A stretch of 35,018 bases of DNA from an uncultured Coxiella sp. (GCA_902538855.1 CACBGS010000010.1:1-35018); one strand, 5' to 3'. Shown: positions 23,131-33,110, counted from the stretch's first letter. Notes: generated by a model not told the origin, from the sequence alone. Numbers and translations are program-made.

Positions 23131-25716
23131 ATGACAAACAACAATCAAATAGTGCATACATCGCTAGAAAACGAAATCCAAAAATCTTACCTTGATTATG
23201 CAATGAGTGTCATTGTTGGTCGTGCACTTCCTGATGCGCGCGATGGCTTAAAGCCTGTACATAGAAGAGTGTTGTATGCTATGTATGCTTTACATAATAA
23301 TTATAACCGACCGTATAAAAAATCTGCTCGTGTAGTTGGTGATACACTGGGTAAATATCACCCGCATGGTGATAGTGCTATCTATGATTCAATTGTACGT
23401 ATGGCGCAAGACTTTTCAATGCGTTACATGTTAGTAGATGGACATGGTAATTTTGGTTCTGTGGATGGCGATGCTGCTGCTTCTATGCGTTACACAGAAA
23501 TTAGATTAGCAAAAATCTCGCATGAGATGCTAGATGATCTTGATAAAGAAACAGTTGATTTTATACCAAACTTTGATAATAGTGAGCATATGCCTGCGGT
23601 GTTGCCTGCAAAAATACCTAACCTTCTAGTTAACGGTTCTTCTGGTATAGCTGTTGGTATGGCTACTAATATTCCTCCTCATAATCTTAGTGAAGTCTTA
23701 GGCGCATGCATTCATATAGTTGACGATGAGAATGCTAATTTAGAGAGTGTGCTTGAACATATAAAAGGTCCTGATTTTCCAACGGCAGCATCTATTCATG
23801 GTCGTAGTGGGATTTTGCAAGCATACGCAACAGGTAGAGGCAAAATATACCTGCGTGCTAAAGTTGACTTTGAGCAACAACAGAAAACAAATAAAACTAG
23901 TATAATCATAAAAGAGTTGCCATATACTGTTAATAAGGCTCGTTTGTGTGAAAAGATTGGTCTGTTGGTAAGAGAGAAGCGTATTGATGGTATAACCGCG
24001 GTAAGAGATGAGTCTAACCGAAAGGGGATGCGTGTGGTTGTAGAGTGTCGGCGTGGTGAAAATGCTGAGGTTATACTTAATCAGCTCTATAGTATGACGC
24101 AGATGCAGACGGTATTTGGTATGAATATGGTATGCCTTGATAACGGTAGGCCTAAGTGTATGTCGCTCATGTCTATGCTGCATGCTTTTCTTGATCATCG
24201 CCAGGATGTTGTTAGAAAGCGCCTTGAATTTGAAGTGCGAAAAGCTAAAAGACGTGCCCATATTGTAGAAGGTCTTGCTGTTGCTATAACCAATATAGAT
24301 GCTGTAATTGAAAAAATTAAAGCTGCGAAAAACCCTCAAGATGCTAAAGATAGCTTGTTAGCTATTAATTGGGGAGTAGAGAATTTACCTCTTAGCAATG
24401 ATGATATTCACCTTACCCATTTACCTGAATTTGAACAGGGTTATGGTTTAGTTGAAGGCGGTAAGTATCGCTTTAGTCAAGTACAGGTTCAGGCTATTCT
24501 TGATATGCGTTTACATCGTTTGACCGGTTTAGAACGTGACAAAATTATAATTGAATATAAAGACTTGATAGCTAAAATACAATCGTTGTTAGCTATATTA
24601 CATGATCGTACTAAATTTATGGCCCTTATTCGTGATGAGTTGGTAGAGATTAAAGAAAGTTATGGTGATGATAGACGCACAGAAATAGTAGATGCATTTG
24701 AGACTATTGATGATCTTGCTCTTATTAAAGATGAGCAGGTAGTGGTGACTAAATCCCAACAAGGCTATTTGAAGGCTCAGAATCTTGATGAATATAAAGT
24801 TCAACGACGCGGTGGACGTGGTAAATCAGCTAGTGCAATTAAAGAAGATGATGTTATAACCAGTATGGTTACTGCAACTAGACATGAAGATTTACTCTGT
24901 TTTACTAATTTAGGTAGAGTATATCAGTTGCCAGTAAGACATATTCCACTTATGGGTCGAAGTGCTAAGGGGCGGCCTGCTAATAATTTCTTACCTTTAC
25001 AAGATAATGAGGTCATTCAAGTATTATTCTCTGTAAGAGAATACAGTGCCAATAGTGTATGTTTTTTTGCTACCCGTCGTGGCATAGTCAAGAAAGTTGC
25101 TTTATCTGCTTTTAGTAATGTCAGATCCTCTGGTATTATCGCTATTACTTTACAGGATGATGATGAGCTTGTTGGAATGCAAGTGCTTACCGATGCGGAT
25201 GATGTTATGTTGTTCTCAGATGCTGGTAAAGCAATACGTTTTCCTGTTGCTGCGCTGCGTGTAACTGGTAGAACTTCTCAGGGTGTTATCGGTATGCGTC
25301 TTACACAAGAGCATAATGTTATTGCTGTGTTGCCAGCATTGTCAGATGATGAAGCTGTCTTTGTTGCAACTGAAAATGGTTATGGTAAAAGAACTTATAT
25401 GCGAGAATTTCGACGCATTGGACGTGGCGGTCAGGGTGTTATTGCGATTCAGTGTACTGAACGTAATGGTAAGGTGGTGTCTGTGTGTGTACCATCTGAT
25501 AAGCAAGATGTTATGTTTATTACAAATATTGGTACCATGATTCGTATGGAAGCTGCATCTATATCTATTATAGGTCGTAATACGCAAGGTGTCAGGCTGT
25601 TGCAGATGCAAGATGATGTGGTCCTTGTTGGCTGTGAGGTGGTTTCTAGGGACGAGAGTGAAGCCGATAATGCGGATGTTGTCGAGGAAGTGGTCGATGA
25701 TAGTTCTAATGAGTAG
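23131..25716 (+). CDS. gyrA: DNA gyrase subunit A
   Basis: Breakage-reunion subunit of gyrase, which introduces negative supercoils. 861 residues. The winged-helix region contains [18 protein letters not shown] and SMRYTEIRL with catalytic Y121. The quinolone-resistance positions corresponding to E. coli S83 and D87 are S82 and D86, the susceptible type. The GyrA box is QRRGGRG, followed by the six-bladed C-terminal pinwheel and a short acidic tail (EVVDDSSNE). The serC start lies 8 nt behind the stop, the order seen in Legionella/Coxiella-like genomes. Confidence 0.98.
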   Translation: MTNNNQIVHTSLENEIQKSYLDYAMSVIVGRALPDARDGLKPVHRRVLYAMYALHNNYNRPYKKSARVVGDTLGKYHPHGDSAIYDSIVRMAQDFSMRYMLVDGHGNFGSVDGDAAASMRYTEIRLAKISHEMLDDLDKETVDFIPNFDNSEHMPAVLPAKIPNLLVNGSSGIAVGMATNIPPHNLSEVLGACIHIVDDENANLESVLEHIKGPDFPTAASIHGRSGILQAYATGRGKIYLRAKVDFEQQQKTNKTSIIIKELPYTVNKARLCEKIGLLVREKRIDGITAVRDESNRKGMRVVVECRRGENAEVILNQLYSMTQMQTVFGMNMVCLDNGRPKCMSLMSMLHAFLDHRQDVVRKRLEFEVRKAKRRAHIVEGLAVAITNIDAVIEKIKAAKNPQDAKDSLLAINWGVENLPLSNDDIHLTHLPEFEQGYGLVEGGKYRFSQVQVQAILDMRLHRLTGLERDKIIIEYKDLIAKIQSLLAILHDRTKFMALIRDELVEIKESYGDDRRTEIVDAFETIDDLALIKDEQVVVTKSQQGYLKAQNLDEYKVQRRGGRGKSASAIKEDDVITSMVTATRHEDLLCFTNLGRVYQLPVRHIPLMGRSAKGRPANNFLPLQDNEVIQVLFSVREYSANSVCFFATRRGIVKKVALSAFSNVRSSGIIAITLQDDDELVGMQVLTDADDVMLFSDAGKAIRFPVAALRVTGRTSQGVIGMRLTQEHNVIAVLPALSDDEAVFVATENGYGKRTYMREFRRIGRGGQGVIAIQCTERNGKVVSVCVPSDKQDVMFITNIGTMIRMEAASISIIGRNTQGVRLLQMQDDVVLVGCEVVSRDESEADNADVVEEVVDDSSNE

Positions 25717-25724
25717 CGCTCTGT

Positions 25725-26789
25725 ATGTCAGATAGCTTTTATTTTGGTCCTGGCCCAACAACATTGCCTGCTGCCGTAAAGTCAAAAATTATAGAAGGAA
25801 TAGATCGTTGTCATGGGCAACCGGTTGGTATTTTAGAAATTAGTCATAAGAGTGATTATTTTCTTAACTATACTAATGCTATGGAGTCTAAATTTAGATC
25901 TCTATTGTCTGTGCCTGATGATTATGCAGTTATATTTATGCCTGCAGGCGCAAGACATCAATATAATTTATTGTTACAAAACTTTGTGATAAATAATAAA
26001 TCCTTAGCTACTTATGTACATGGGCACTGGTCAAAGCTTATGGCTACCTGGGCAGCTGATATGACAGTTTGTTATGATGATCTGGCATTACTTGAAGAGC
26101 AGGCGCATAAGTACGACTATATACAAACGGTATCCAATGAAACAGTTGATGGTACATCACTCATACATCCATTTATGTCTGCACATACAGGTGTTTTATT
26201 AGATGCAACCTCGGATTTGTGTTTGCGACCTATACCCATTGAGAATTATGCATGTGTTTTTGCAGCTACCCAGAAAACACTTGGTGTTGCTGGTATGTCT
26301 GTTGCTATTGTGCGAAGAGATTTGCTGATAAAATTTAAACCTAGTCTAGCAACACAATCCTATGAGTTCTATGCTGCTTCACATTCTTTGTCGGTTACGC
26401 CGCCGGTGTTTGCATGGTGGGTTTGTGGCTTAATGGTAGACTGGATGCTAGAACAAGGTGGTATCAGTAAATTATATGCTGATTTACAGCAGCGTTCGCA
26501 TGCTTTGTATACAATTATTACTGCACATAAGTGCTATAAGTGTAATTATCTTATGCAAAAATCTTCTTTGCAAAATATATGCTTTGATTTACTAGATGTT
26601 AATATGCGAGATGATTTTTTATTTAAAGCCAATGCTGCAGGATTGTACGGGCTTTCTGGTCACAAAATGGGTAGTGATATTCGTATTAATCTTTACCATA
26701 ATGTTACAGTGCAAGCCTTTGAGAGCTTATGTAGATTTTTGCAATCATATCGCTTTGAATCAGAAAAAATGGCGGTTAATTATGACTGA
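25725..26789 (+). CDS. serC: Phosphoserine aminotransferase
   Basis: PLP enzyme that transaminates 3-phosphohydroxypyruvate in serine synthesis and 3-hydroxy-4-phosphohydroxythreonine in vitamin B6 synthesis. 354 residues. Visible marks: FGPGPTTLP at the N-terminus, SNETVDG, LLDATSDLCLRPI, the PLP lysine K184 in AATQKTLGVAGM, and GLSGHKMGSDIRINLYH near the end. Several usually invariant residues differ (GGG replaced by AGA near 74-76, SGHK in place of GHR), so the enzyme has drifted but looks intact. It overlaps cmk by 8 nt. In a reduced genome it may be kept mainly for PLP supply. Confidence 0.93.
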   Translation: MSDSFYFGPGPTTLPAAVKSKIIEGIDRCHGQPVGILEISHKSDYFLNYTNAMESKFRSLLSVPDDYAVIFMPAGARHQYNLLLQNFVINNKSLATYVHGHWSKLMATWAADMTVCYDDLALLEEQAHKYDYIQTVSNETVDGTSLIHPFMSAHTGVLLDATSDLCLRPIPIENYACVFAATQKTLGVAGMSVAIVRRDLLIKFKPSLATQSYEFYAASHSLSVTPPVFAWWVCGLMVDWMLEQGGISKLYADLQQRSHALYTIITAHKCYKCNYLMQKSSLQNICFDLLDVNMRDDFLFKANAAGLYGLSGHKMGSDIRINLYHNVTVQAFESLCRFLQSYRFESEKMAVNYD

Positions 26790-27447
26790 AAATAGCCTTT
26801 ACCCAGTGATTGCTCTTGATGGTCTGGCTGCAACAGGTAAGACTGCTATTGCAGCTGCTTTGTCTAAGAAATTGGGCTGGAGTGTTCTTTATAGTGGTAT
26901 GCTATATAGGTATTTGGCTTTTTCTATGCAAGAAGAAGGTTGTGGTGAGGATTTGGATTTTATTCCAGCATCATGGCAGTCTAAACTAGGTAATATTGTC
27001 TGTTCGGTTGAAGATGGTATTGTGCATACATATGTGGACGGTCATGATATGGGATATTGCTTAGGCCATGAGTCTGTTGGTACTTATGCTGCTAAGATAG
27101 CACGTAATCATAAGCTTCGTCAGGCTTTGTTGCCTATCCAGCGAGCATACCGTGTAGCCCCTGGATTAATTGCAGAGGGTAGGGATATGAGTTCTGTGGT
27201 TTTTCCAGATGCTAAGCTTAAAGTGTTTTTAAAAGCCTCAGATACCTTGCGTGCACAAAGAAGATATAGTCAGTTGAAAAAAAATGGAAAAGATGCTACA
27301 ATGGCCGATATTATTGAAAGTATACGTCGTCGCGACGCTTTAGATATGAAGCGCGCTACTGACTCTGAATCTGTAGGTGTTAAGGTTATTGATACTTCTA
27401 CGTGTTCGGTCGAGGATGTCGTTGCAATGATAATGGCCGACTTGTAA
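26782..27447 (+). CDS. cmk: Cytidylate kinase
   Basis: Phosphorylates CMP and dCMP for nucleotide supply. 221 residues. The P-loop is unusual, GLAATGKTAIA where most have GPSGSGKGT; the following YSGMLYRYLAF corresponds to DTGAMYR, and AEGRDMSSVVFPDAKLKVFL is the well-conserved CMP-kinase motif, followed by RRRDALDMKRA. ATG 26782 overlaps the serC stop by 8 nt; the longer in-frame start at 26596 lies within serC. In gammaproteobacteria pheA and/or aroA normally sit between serC and cmk; both are absent. A hairpin at its stop codon probably ends transcription before rpsA. Confidence 0.93.
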   Translation: MTENSLYPVIALDGLAATGKTAIAAALSKKLGWSVLYSGMLYRYLAFSMQEEGCGEDLDFIPASWQSKLGNIVCSVEDGIVHTYVDGHDMGYCLGHESVGTYAAKIARNHKLRQALLPIQRAYRVAPGLIAEGRDMSSVVFPDAKLKVFLKASDTLRAQRRYSQLKKNGKDATMADIIESIRRRDALDMKRATDSESVGVKVIDTSTCSVEDVVAMIMADL

Positions 27448-27471
27448 GCGTAAGGTTTACAAGTTTTTATT
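27440..27471 (+). terminator. Rho-independent terminator after cmk
   Basis: Stem ACTTGTAA (27440-27447)/TTACAAGT (27457-27464), loop of nine, then TTTTATT. The left arm includes the cmk stop codon. It implies that rpsA has its own promoter in the next 50 nt, where I see no clear one (TTTACA at about 27478 is the best -35 candidate). Confidence 0.65.
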
Positions 27472-27520
27472 AACTTTTTTACATGCGTATAGCATAAAGT
27501 ACGCTAGGATACACACTAAT

Positions 27521-29212
27521 ATGAGTACTACACACAATGTAGACGTTTCTATGGATAATGAAACTGAACAGTTTATAAAAGATTTTGAACAATCACTTGA
27601 ATCGCTTAACCTTGATCAAGGGTCAATTATAAAAGGTAAAATAATTGATGTTCGCGATGACTATGTCGTTATTGATGCTGGTTTAAAATCAGAATCTATC
27701 ATACCCATCTATGAATTTGTTACAGATGCTGCTGAAAATCCAGTTGAAATTGGTCAGGAATACGACTTGTTTCTAGAAGCGGCAGAAAATGGCTATGGTG
27801 AGACATGCCTCTCACGTGAGAAGGCGCGTAAAGCGGTTGAGTGGGCTGTTATTCAGGCTGCTTATGAAAGTGGTGATAGTATTAGTGCAGTTATAACTGA
27901 GCGTGTGAAAGGTGGCTTTAGTATTGCAGTAGGTAGTGTGAAAGGTTTTCTACCAGGTTCACAAGTAGATGTTAGGCCTATACGTCTGCAGGAAACACTT
28001 GTAGGTCAAGAAATGGACTTTAAAATAGTCAAGCTTGATCAGAAACGTAATAATATAGTTGTATCAAGACGTGCGATACTAGAAGAGCATGGTAGTGAAG
28101 AGCGTAAGAAAGTACTTGAATCACTAGATGTTGCTAAAGTGGTCACAGGTACAGTGAAAAATCTAACTGATTACGGTGCCTTTATAGATTTAGGTGGTAT
28201 TGATGGTTTGCTTCATATAACAGATATGTCATGGAAGCGTATTAAGCATCCTAGTGATCTAGTTAAGATTGGTGAAGAGATTGAAGTTAAGGTTCTTAGC
28301 TATGATAAAGAGAAGAGTAGAGTATCACTAGGTCTAAAACAGCTACAGGAAGATCCATGGGAAGATTTAGAAGAGAAGTTCCCATTACAAAGTAAGGTCT
28401 TTGGTAAAGTAACAAATATGACTGAATATGGCTGTTTTGTTGAAATAACAAATGCTATTGAAGGTTTAGTGCATATGTCTGAGATGGATTGGACTAATAA
28501 AAATGTTAGCCCAAACAAAGTGGTTAAAGTAGGTGATGAAGTTGAGGTCATGGTTCTTGATATTGATAAGAGCAAACGCCGTATATCATTAGGTCTTAAA
28601 CAGTGTTTACCTAACCCATGGGAAGAATTTGCTAATAACCATGCTATTGGCGATAAAGTTAAAGGTAGTATCAAGACTATAACTGACTTTGGCGTATTTA
28701 TCGGTTTAGATGGTGGCATAGATGGTCTAGTTCATGCTACTGATTTATCTTGGGTTGAGTCTGGCGAAAAGCTTATAAGAAATATGAAGAAAAATGAAGA
28801 GCTAGAAGCTATAGTACTAAGTAGTGATCCTTCGCGTGAGCGTATTTCATTAGGTGTTAAGCAGCTTACACCAGATCCATTTGCTGACTTCTGTGAAGAG
28901 CATTCTAAGGGTACTAAAATTACTACCACTGTGCTCAGTAAGGATGCTAAGTATGTTACGGTAAAAGTTAATGATAAGATTAATGGCATAGTGAAAGCTG
29001 ATGAAGTTGCTAAGGATATTGCTGTTGGTGATACTCTAGATTTATATGTTACGTTACATGAGTCAAGAAATTATCACTTACCATTAAGTGCTAAAAAGTC
29101 TTCTTCAGATACTAATATCAAAGCAGCAGATTATAATACAACTCCACCAAGCAGTAATCTTGGAGATATGATTAAGCAAAAGCTTACTGATACAGAATCT
29201 CCAGAAGAGTAG
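27521..29212 (+). CDS. rpsA: 30S ribosomal protein S1
   Basis: Unfolds mRNA on the small subunit and is needed for initiation on most messages. 563 residues, full length, with six S1 (OB-fold) repeats. Repeats 3-5 are the clearest (VTGTVKNLTDYGAFIDLGG; FGKVTNMTEYGCFVEI; VKGSIKTITDFGVFIGLDGG), each ending in ISLGLKQ-like blocks followed by P-W/F-x2-F/L. Repeat 6 is degenerate, as usual. An S/T/N-rich tail closes the protein. It lies after the cmk terminator, the conserved cmk-rpsA order; ihfB, often next, is replaced by accA. Confidence 0.98.
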   Translation: MSTTHNVDVSMDNETEQFIKDFEQSLESLNLDQGSIIKGKIIDVRDDYVVIDAGLKSESIIPIYEFVTDAAENPVEIGQEYDLFLEAAENGYGETCLSREKARKAVEWAVIQAAYESGDSISAVITERVKGGFSIAVGSVKGFLPGSQVDVRPIRLQETLVGQEMDFKIVKLDQKRNNIVVSRRAILEEHGSEERKKVLESLDVAKVVTGTVKNLTDYGAFIDLGGIDGLLHITDMSWKRIKHPSDLVKIGEEIEVKVLSYDKEKSRVSLGLKQLQEDPWEDLEEKFPLQSKVFGKVTNMTEYGCFVEITNAIEGLVHMSEMDWTNKNVSPNKVVKVGDEVEVMVLDIDKSKRRISLGLKQCLPNPWEEFANNHAIGDKVKGSIKTITDFGVFIGLDGGIDGLVHATDLSWVESGEKLIRNMKKNEELEAIVLSSDPSRERISLGVKQLTPDPFADFCEEHSKGTKITTTVLSKDAKYVTVKVNDKINGIVKADEVAKDIAVGDTLDLYVTLHESRNYHLPLSAKKSSSDTNIKAADYNTTPPSSNLGDMIKQKLTDTESPEE

Positions 29213-29231
29213 AGTGTAGGCAGGTTTACAA

Positions 29232-30176
29232 ATGGAAGACTTGCTAGACTTTGAAATACCAGTTGCTGCTTTAGAGGCAGAGCTTAAGACATTAAACAGT
29301 GCCGTTTTAAATGGCACTGAGTCTGATGCAGTTAAGATACTGCGTAAGAAAATTGACCAAGCTCTTGAGCAAACATTTTCTAATTTAGAACCATGGCAGA
29401 AATTAGCACTTGCGCGTCACCCTAAAAGACCGCATGGCTTGGATTTTGTACATGCCTGCTTTGATGATTTTGATGCACTTAGTGGCGATCGTTATTCTGG
29501 CGAATGTCATGCTATTGTTGGTGGTGTAGCTACACTTAACGATAAAAGTGTCATGGTTATTGCTCAGCAAAAAGGGCGTAATACAGATGAGAATTTGCGG
29601 GTCAATTTTGGTATGCCTAAGCCTTGTGGTTATAGAAAAGTCAAAAGACTTATGCAGCTTGCTCAAAAATATGCAATGCCGGTGGTTACTTTTTTAGATT
29701 CTCCAGGTGCTGATGCTGGTGTTGATGCAGAGCTTGCTAATCAAAGTGAAGCTATTGCTAGTAATATGCTTATGATGTCTGAATTACGGGTGCCAATTAT
29801 AAGCGTTGTTATCGGCGAAGCAATGAGTGGTGGTGCAATGGCAATGGGTGTAGCAGACTATTTGTTTATGCTGGAGTATGCTGTGTTTTCTGTTATTTCT
29901 CCAGAGGGCTGTGCAGCTATTTTGTGGCGTGATGCTGCTTTATCTAAGCAGGCTGCGAATATAATGGGTATTACTGCGGATGCATTATACGAAAAACAAC
30001 TAATAGATGAGATAATAGCTGAACCAGCTGGTGGTGCTCATAGAGATTATGATAAATGCTTTCTACAAGTTCGTAATGCTATAACTCCTATTATAGATCG
30101 TTTATATAATATGGATATAGATGATCTACTCAGTAAGCGTTATCATAAGTGGATGCTGCCAAGTTTGGCTGAATAA
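29232..30176 (+). CDS. accA: Acetyl-CoA carboxylase carboxyltransferase alpha subunit
   Basis: With AccD it transfers the carboxyl group from biotin to acetyl-CoA, the first step of fatty acid synthesis. 314 residues, normal length. LDFEIPVAALEAEL, LARHPKRP, GDRYSGE, QQKGRNTDEN, NFGMPKPCGYRK and SVISPEGCAAILW match the family. Two otherwise very conserved places are altered: the PGAYPGVGAEERGQ stretch reads PGADAGVDAELANQ, and GEGGSGGALAIG reads GEAMSGGAMAMG, keeping the SGGA core that forms the oxyanion site. Ribosome site GGCAGG. It follows rpsA after 19 nt and precedes tilS by 18 nt, so the three may be co-transcribed. Confidence 0.95.
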   Translation: MEDLLDFEIPVAALEAELKTLNSAVLNGTESDAVKILRKKIDQALEQTFSNLEPWQKLALARHPKRPHGLDFVHACFDDFDALSGDRYSGECHAIVGGVATLNDKSVMVIAQQKGRNTDENLRVNFGMPKPCGYRKVKRLMQLAQKYAMPVVTFLDSPGADAGVDAELANQSEAIASNMLMMSELRVPIISVVIGEAMSGGAMAMGVADYLFMLEYAVFSVISPEGCAAILWRDAALSKQAANIMGITADALYEKQLIDEIIAEPAGGAHRDYDKCFLQVRNAITPIIDRLYNMDIDDLLSKRYHKWMLPSLAE

Positions 30177-30194
30177 GTCCTTGGGCTAATAATT

Positions 30195-31481
30195 ATGGAT
30201 GAACCTACTGCTTTTGAAGCTTTATTGCATGACACTTTGGTTGATTATAATGTCACTGCTACAGTATGGTATGTAGCTTGGAGTGGTGGTGCAGATTCAA
30301 CAGCGCTGCTGATTGCACTGGCTAAGCTGGCGCCAAAATTTGGTGCAAGTATCACCGCAATACACGTAAATCATGGTTTGCAAGCTAATGCTGACCTCTG
30401 TGCTCAGCATTGTGTAGCTCTTGCTGACAAATATAATATAAGCTGTGTTGTTAAATGTTTACATATGGAGCATACTTCTGGTACTAGCTTTGAAACTAGA
30501 GCCCGAGAAGAACGCTGGAATGTTTTTGCAGAAGTTATGGCTAATAATGCTGGTGTATTGTTTCTGGCGCATCATGCTAAAGATAAAATAGAAACACATT
30601 TGCAGAGATTAATAAGAGGTGCTGGTTTAATTGCATTAGCTGGTATGCAGGTTATCTCAGCTAATAGAGGTATAAGCGTATGTCGTCCGTTGCTTGATAT
30701 TGATCCATTATTTCTAAGGGCTTATTTAACTGCTATAGATTGTGTATGGATAGAAGATCCCAGTAATTCTGATGTTAGTATTGAGCGTAACTACTTACGT
30801 CATCATGTCTTATCAGCACTTATTAGTAAATGGCCACATTTTGTAAGCTCTGCAAATAGGTCTCTTACTCGCTTAGCAGGGGATGCTGAGTTACTAAAAA
30901 ATTATGCACTAGAGCATAGATTGTCTATTTCAAGATTACGCTGGGGTTTGTATTCTATTAAAAGATCTGAGTTTACTAGATTAGAGCAGCAGCAACAATC
31001 ATTTTTGCTACGTAATTGGATACAGTCTAGAGGCTGGTATGTTATAGATGAGCCTAGATTAAACGACTTTTTACACCAATGCATTGCTGCAGCACATGAT
31101 AGGCATCCTGCTATTATCACAGATCAATATCAGCTTATTGTTTCAGGAGATGATATCTGGTTATTAAGTAGAGCTGATTTGCATGCTGCATTCTCTGTGT
31201 TGTGGCAACCAGGTACACGGCAGTTGCATTTTACTTTGGCTATAGAAAAAGATAGTAAGATTTATACATCTAAGTACTTAGTTTCTAATATTGCTCACCT
31301 CTTAGCTACTGGTTTACTTACAAGAAAGCAACTGAAGCGATATTATTCTGAACTGGATATAAGATATCCTCTACGAGATTGTATACCTTGCCTTAATGAT
31401 GGTAATACTGTGTTGAGTATCGGTGATAAGTGCTTAAACCCTTCTATAGGTTTTTCCCTATCTTTAAGACTACACTTTTAG
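30195..31481 (+). CDS. tilS: tRNA(Ile)-lysidine synthetase
   Basis: Converts C34 of the CAT-anticodon tRNA-Ile to lysidine so that it reads AUA. 428 residues. The PP-loop is SGGADS (30-35), followed by HVNHGLQ and FETRAREERW. The motif usually AHHADDQAET reads AHHAKDKIET, with one acidic residue changed to lysine. RNYLRHHVL marks the end of the catalytic domain, and the C-terminal TilS_C part is seen as RKQLKRYYSELDIRYPLRDCIPCL. The accA-tilS pair is common in gammaproteobacteria. Its 3' end overlaps the convergent OTU-like gene by 12 nt. Confidence 0.94.
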   Translation: MDEPTAFEALLHDTLVDYNVTATVWYVAWSGGADSTALLIALAKLAPKFGASITAIHVNHGLQANADLCAQHCVALADKYNISCVVKCLHMEHTSGTSFETRAREERWNVFAEVMANNAGVLFLAHHAKDKIETHLQRLIRGAGLIALAGMQVISANRGISVCRPLLDIDPLFLRAYLTAIDCVWIEDPSNSDVSIERNYLRHHVLSALISKWPHFVSSANRSLTRLAGDAELLKNYALEHRLSISRLRWGLYSIKRSEFTRLEQQQQSFLLRNWIQSRGWYVIDEPRLNDFLHQCIAAAHDRHPAIITDQYQLIVSGDDIWLLSRADLHAAFSVLWQPGTRQLHFTLAIEKDSKIYTSKYLVSNIAHLLATGLLTRKQLKRYYSELDIRYPLRDCIPCLNDGNTVLSIGDKCLNPSIGFSLSLRLHF

Positions 31482-33110
31482 AGATTTAGTCGGTGTAGTA
31501 TGGCTGTATGTACTATCAGTAGCTGCTCTATCTTTAGCATTAGGCCTATGTAGTTGGCTTGATCCTACAGCTTTAACGCTAACTGCCTTGGGAAGTATAG
31601 TAGGTAGGGCTTTTTTTAGGTGAGTTAGTATACTGGTTAGCGTCGTTCGAATACTAATATAAAATCTATTTACCGCTTTAATACAGCTTGCTAAAAAGTT
31701 TTTTATTGACGTGCTAAAATTTTGCTTCGTACTTTTTGTTCCTTTACTAACTTGACTACTAAAATTGCTATTAGTATTTTTTGTTAGACTTTTGTAATTA
31801 TTTGTTGCGAGATCAGCGAGCTTTTTAACATCTAAAGGTATAACTGGGTGTGGCGGGTTACTATTTGGATAATGTTGTTTGTATTCATCATTGCTATCTT
31901 TATCTAATAGCGTTAGAAAGTGATTACCATTTTTTTCAGTTCCTCCACCGCAGTTTTTTTGTGGCTGCATAGTATCTGATAGAGCTAGTGCAAGTACAAT
32001 TGATGCTTCTTCTTGTTTGACGGTAATGTCACTGCACATAAAATTACTTCTGTAATCGACAGCTAGTATCTGACTTACTTTATTGTCATTTGCTTGCTTT
32101 TGTTCTGCAAAATGATCTTTGTATCTACTGACTAAGCTTTGTTTATTTTCCTCAGTTATTGGCTTGCCTTCATAGTCTTTCAGTAGCGATTCTGTAAGTA
32201 GTTTTATGTACTCTTCTTTTTGCTCTTCGTGGCTACTTGTGAGTTTTCTATAGGTATGCAAGATATTTAGTGTAATACCTAAAGAGTAGCAACATGATGC
32301 TAGTGTATATTGATCTGCGTAGTAACGACCGTCAGTCATTAGTGTCCTGCTGTGATCAACAATGTAGTTTGTATAATCAGTACTTTTATCTTTTTTTTCT
32401 AAATCAAACCTCTTAAGTAGTTTAAAATATCCTATCGCACCTGGATATACATCGTTTATACACTCTGTATTTAGTCCTATTCCGTGTAGGTCAGCTAATC
32501 TATCACAGATAACATCACAGCCTGTAATTTCCATGTTTATCTTTGTAAGGATATTTGCAATCTCAGGTTGCTCACTCTTGCTTTGATCTAGTATTATTTC
32601 TATTACCTCAGGTAAATCTTCGCTAAGGGTTCTATTATTTTCTCCTAATAGATCAACTAACTGTTTACATGCTTTGGTTAGCTTTTTGTCATCATTTTGA
32701 CTTGCTAATGCGCTGATTTTATCAGTTAGTGCAGAATTTTCTTTAATCTTGTCTAAATAGCTGGCTTGGATGTGTTCCCGACGCTCAGGACTAGCTAGAA
32801 TATATAGCTGCCATGCATGTAATGCATGCGCCATTAGTGTCATTGCATCTGTCTCGTTAGTTTTAAGCATTTCTTTCAAACTTTCGAAGGAATTCACAGT
32901 TTGTTCATTTTTGTATTGTGGATGACTTTGGATAACTTTATAAGTAATTTCTAGGAATTTATTTCTGTTGTCAGTAAGCATAGCGTTTTCGCTCGTTATA
33001 CTGAATTTGTCTTGAAGTAAGTTAGCTATTAGGCCTTTAGCTGCAGCATAGTAACCGCATGAGCCATCTCCAGGTACATTTCTTGCAAATAAGATTGGTT
33101 CGACTGACAT
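31470..33110 (-). CDS. OTU-like cysteine protease, putative secreted effector
   Basis: A 546-residue protein without signal peptide. The OTU deubiquitinase signature is present in three parts: VPGDGSCGYYAAAKGL with the nucleophile C18 and D15; TDGRYYADQYTLASCCYSLGI (about 259-279), the usual middle motif; and NHFLTLL with H397 as general base. Between the first two lies an insertion of about 230 mostly helical residues, much longer than in plain OTU domains and reminiscent of the helical insertion of Legionella Lot-type deubiquitinases. After the catalytic domain a helical block (about 465-505, NFLASCIKAVNRFYISI) and a polar S/T/K/H tail follow. Cleaving host ubiquitin chains is the likely role, by inference from the fold. 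It has its own promoter; ribosome site AGGAT. N/K/T/Q-rich composition is shared with other minus-strand genes. Confidence 0.8.
   Translation of the reverse strand: MSVEPILFARNVPGDGSCGYYAAAKGLIANLLQDKFSITSENAMLTDNRNKFLEITYKVIQSHPQYKNEQTVNSFESLKEMLKTNETDAMTLMAHALHAWQLYILASPERREHIQASYLDKIKENSALTDKISALASQNDDKKLTKACKQLVDLLGENNRTLSEDLPEVIEIILDQSKSEQPEIANILTKINMEITGCDVICDRLADLHGIGLNTECINDVYPGAIGYFKLLKRFDLEKKDKSTDYTNYIVDHSRTLMTDGRYYADQYTLASCCYSLGITLNILHTYRKLTSSHEEQKEEYIKLLTESLLKDYEGKPITEENKQSLVSRYKDHFAEQKQANDNKVSQILAVDYRSNFMCSDITVKQEEASIVLALALSDTMQPQKNCGGGTEKNGNHFLTLLDKDSNDEYKQHYPNSNPPHPVIPLDVKKLADLATNNYKSLTKNTNSNFSSQVSKGTKSTKQNFSTSIKNFLASCIKAVNRFYISIRTTLTSILTHLKKALPTILPKAVSVKAVGSSQLHRPNAKDRAATDSTYSHTTPTKSLKV

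Noticed and set aside
23740-24339. 199-codon minus-strand frame inside gyrA
   Set aside because: Shadow of the strongly conserved gyrA coding sequence.
26596-26781. Long cmk start at 26596
   Set aside because: It is out-of-frame translation of the serC 3' end; cytidylate kinase begins at MTENSLYPVIALDG.
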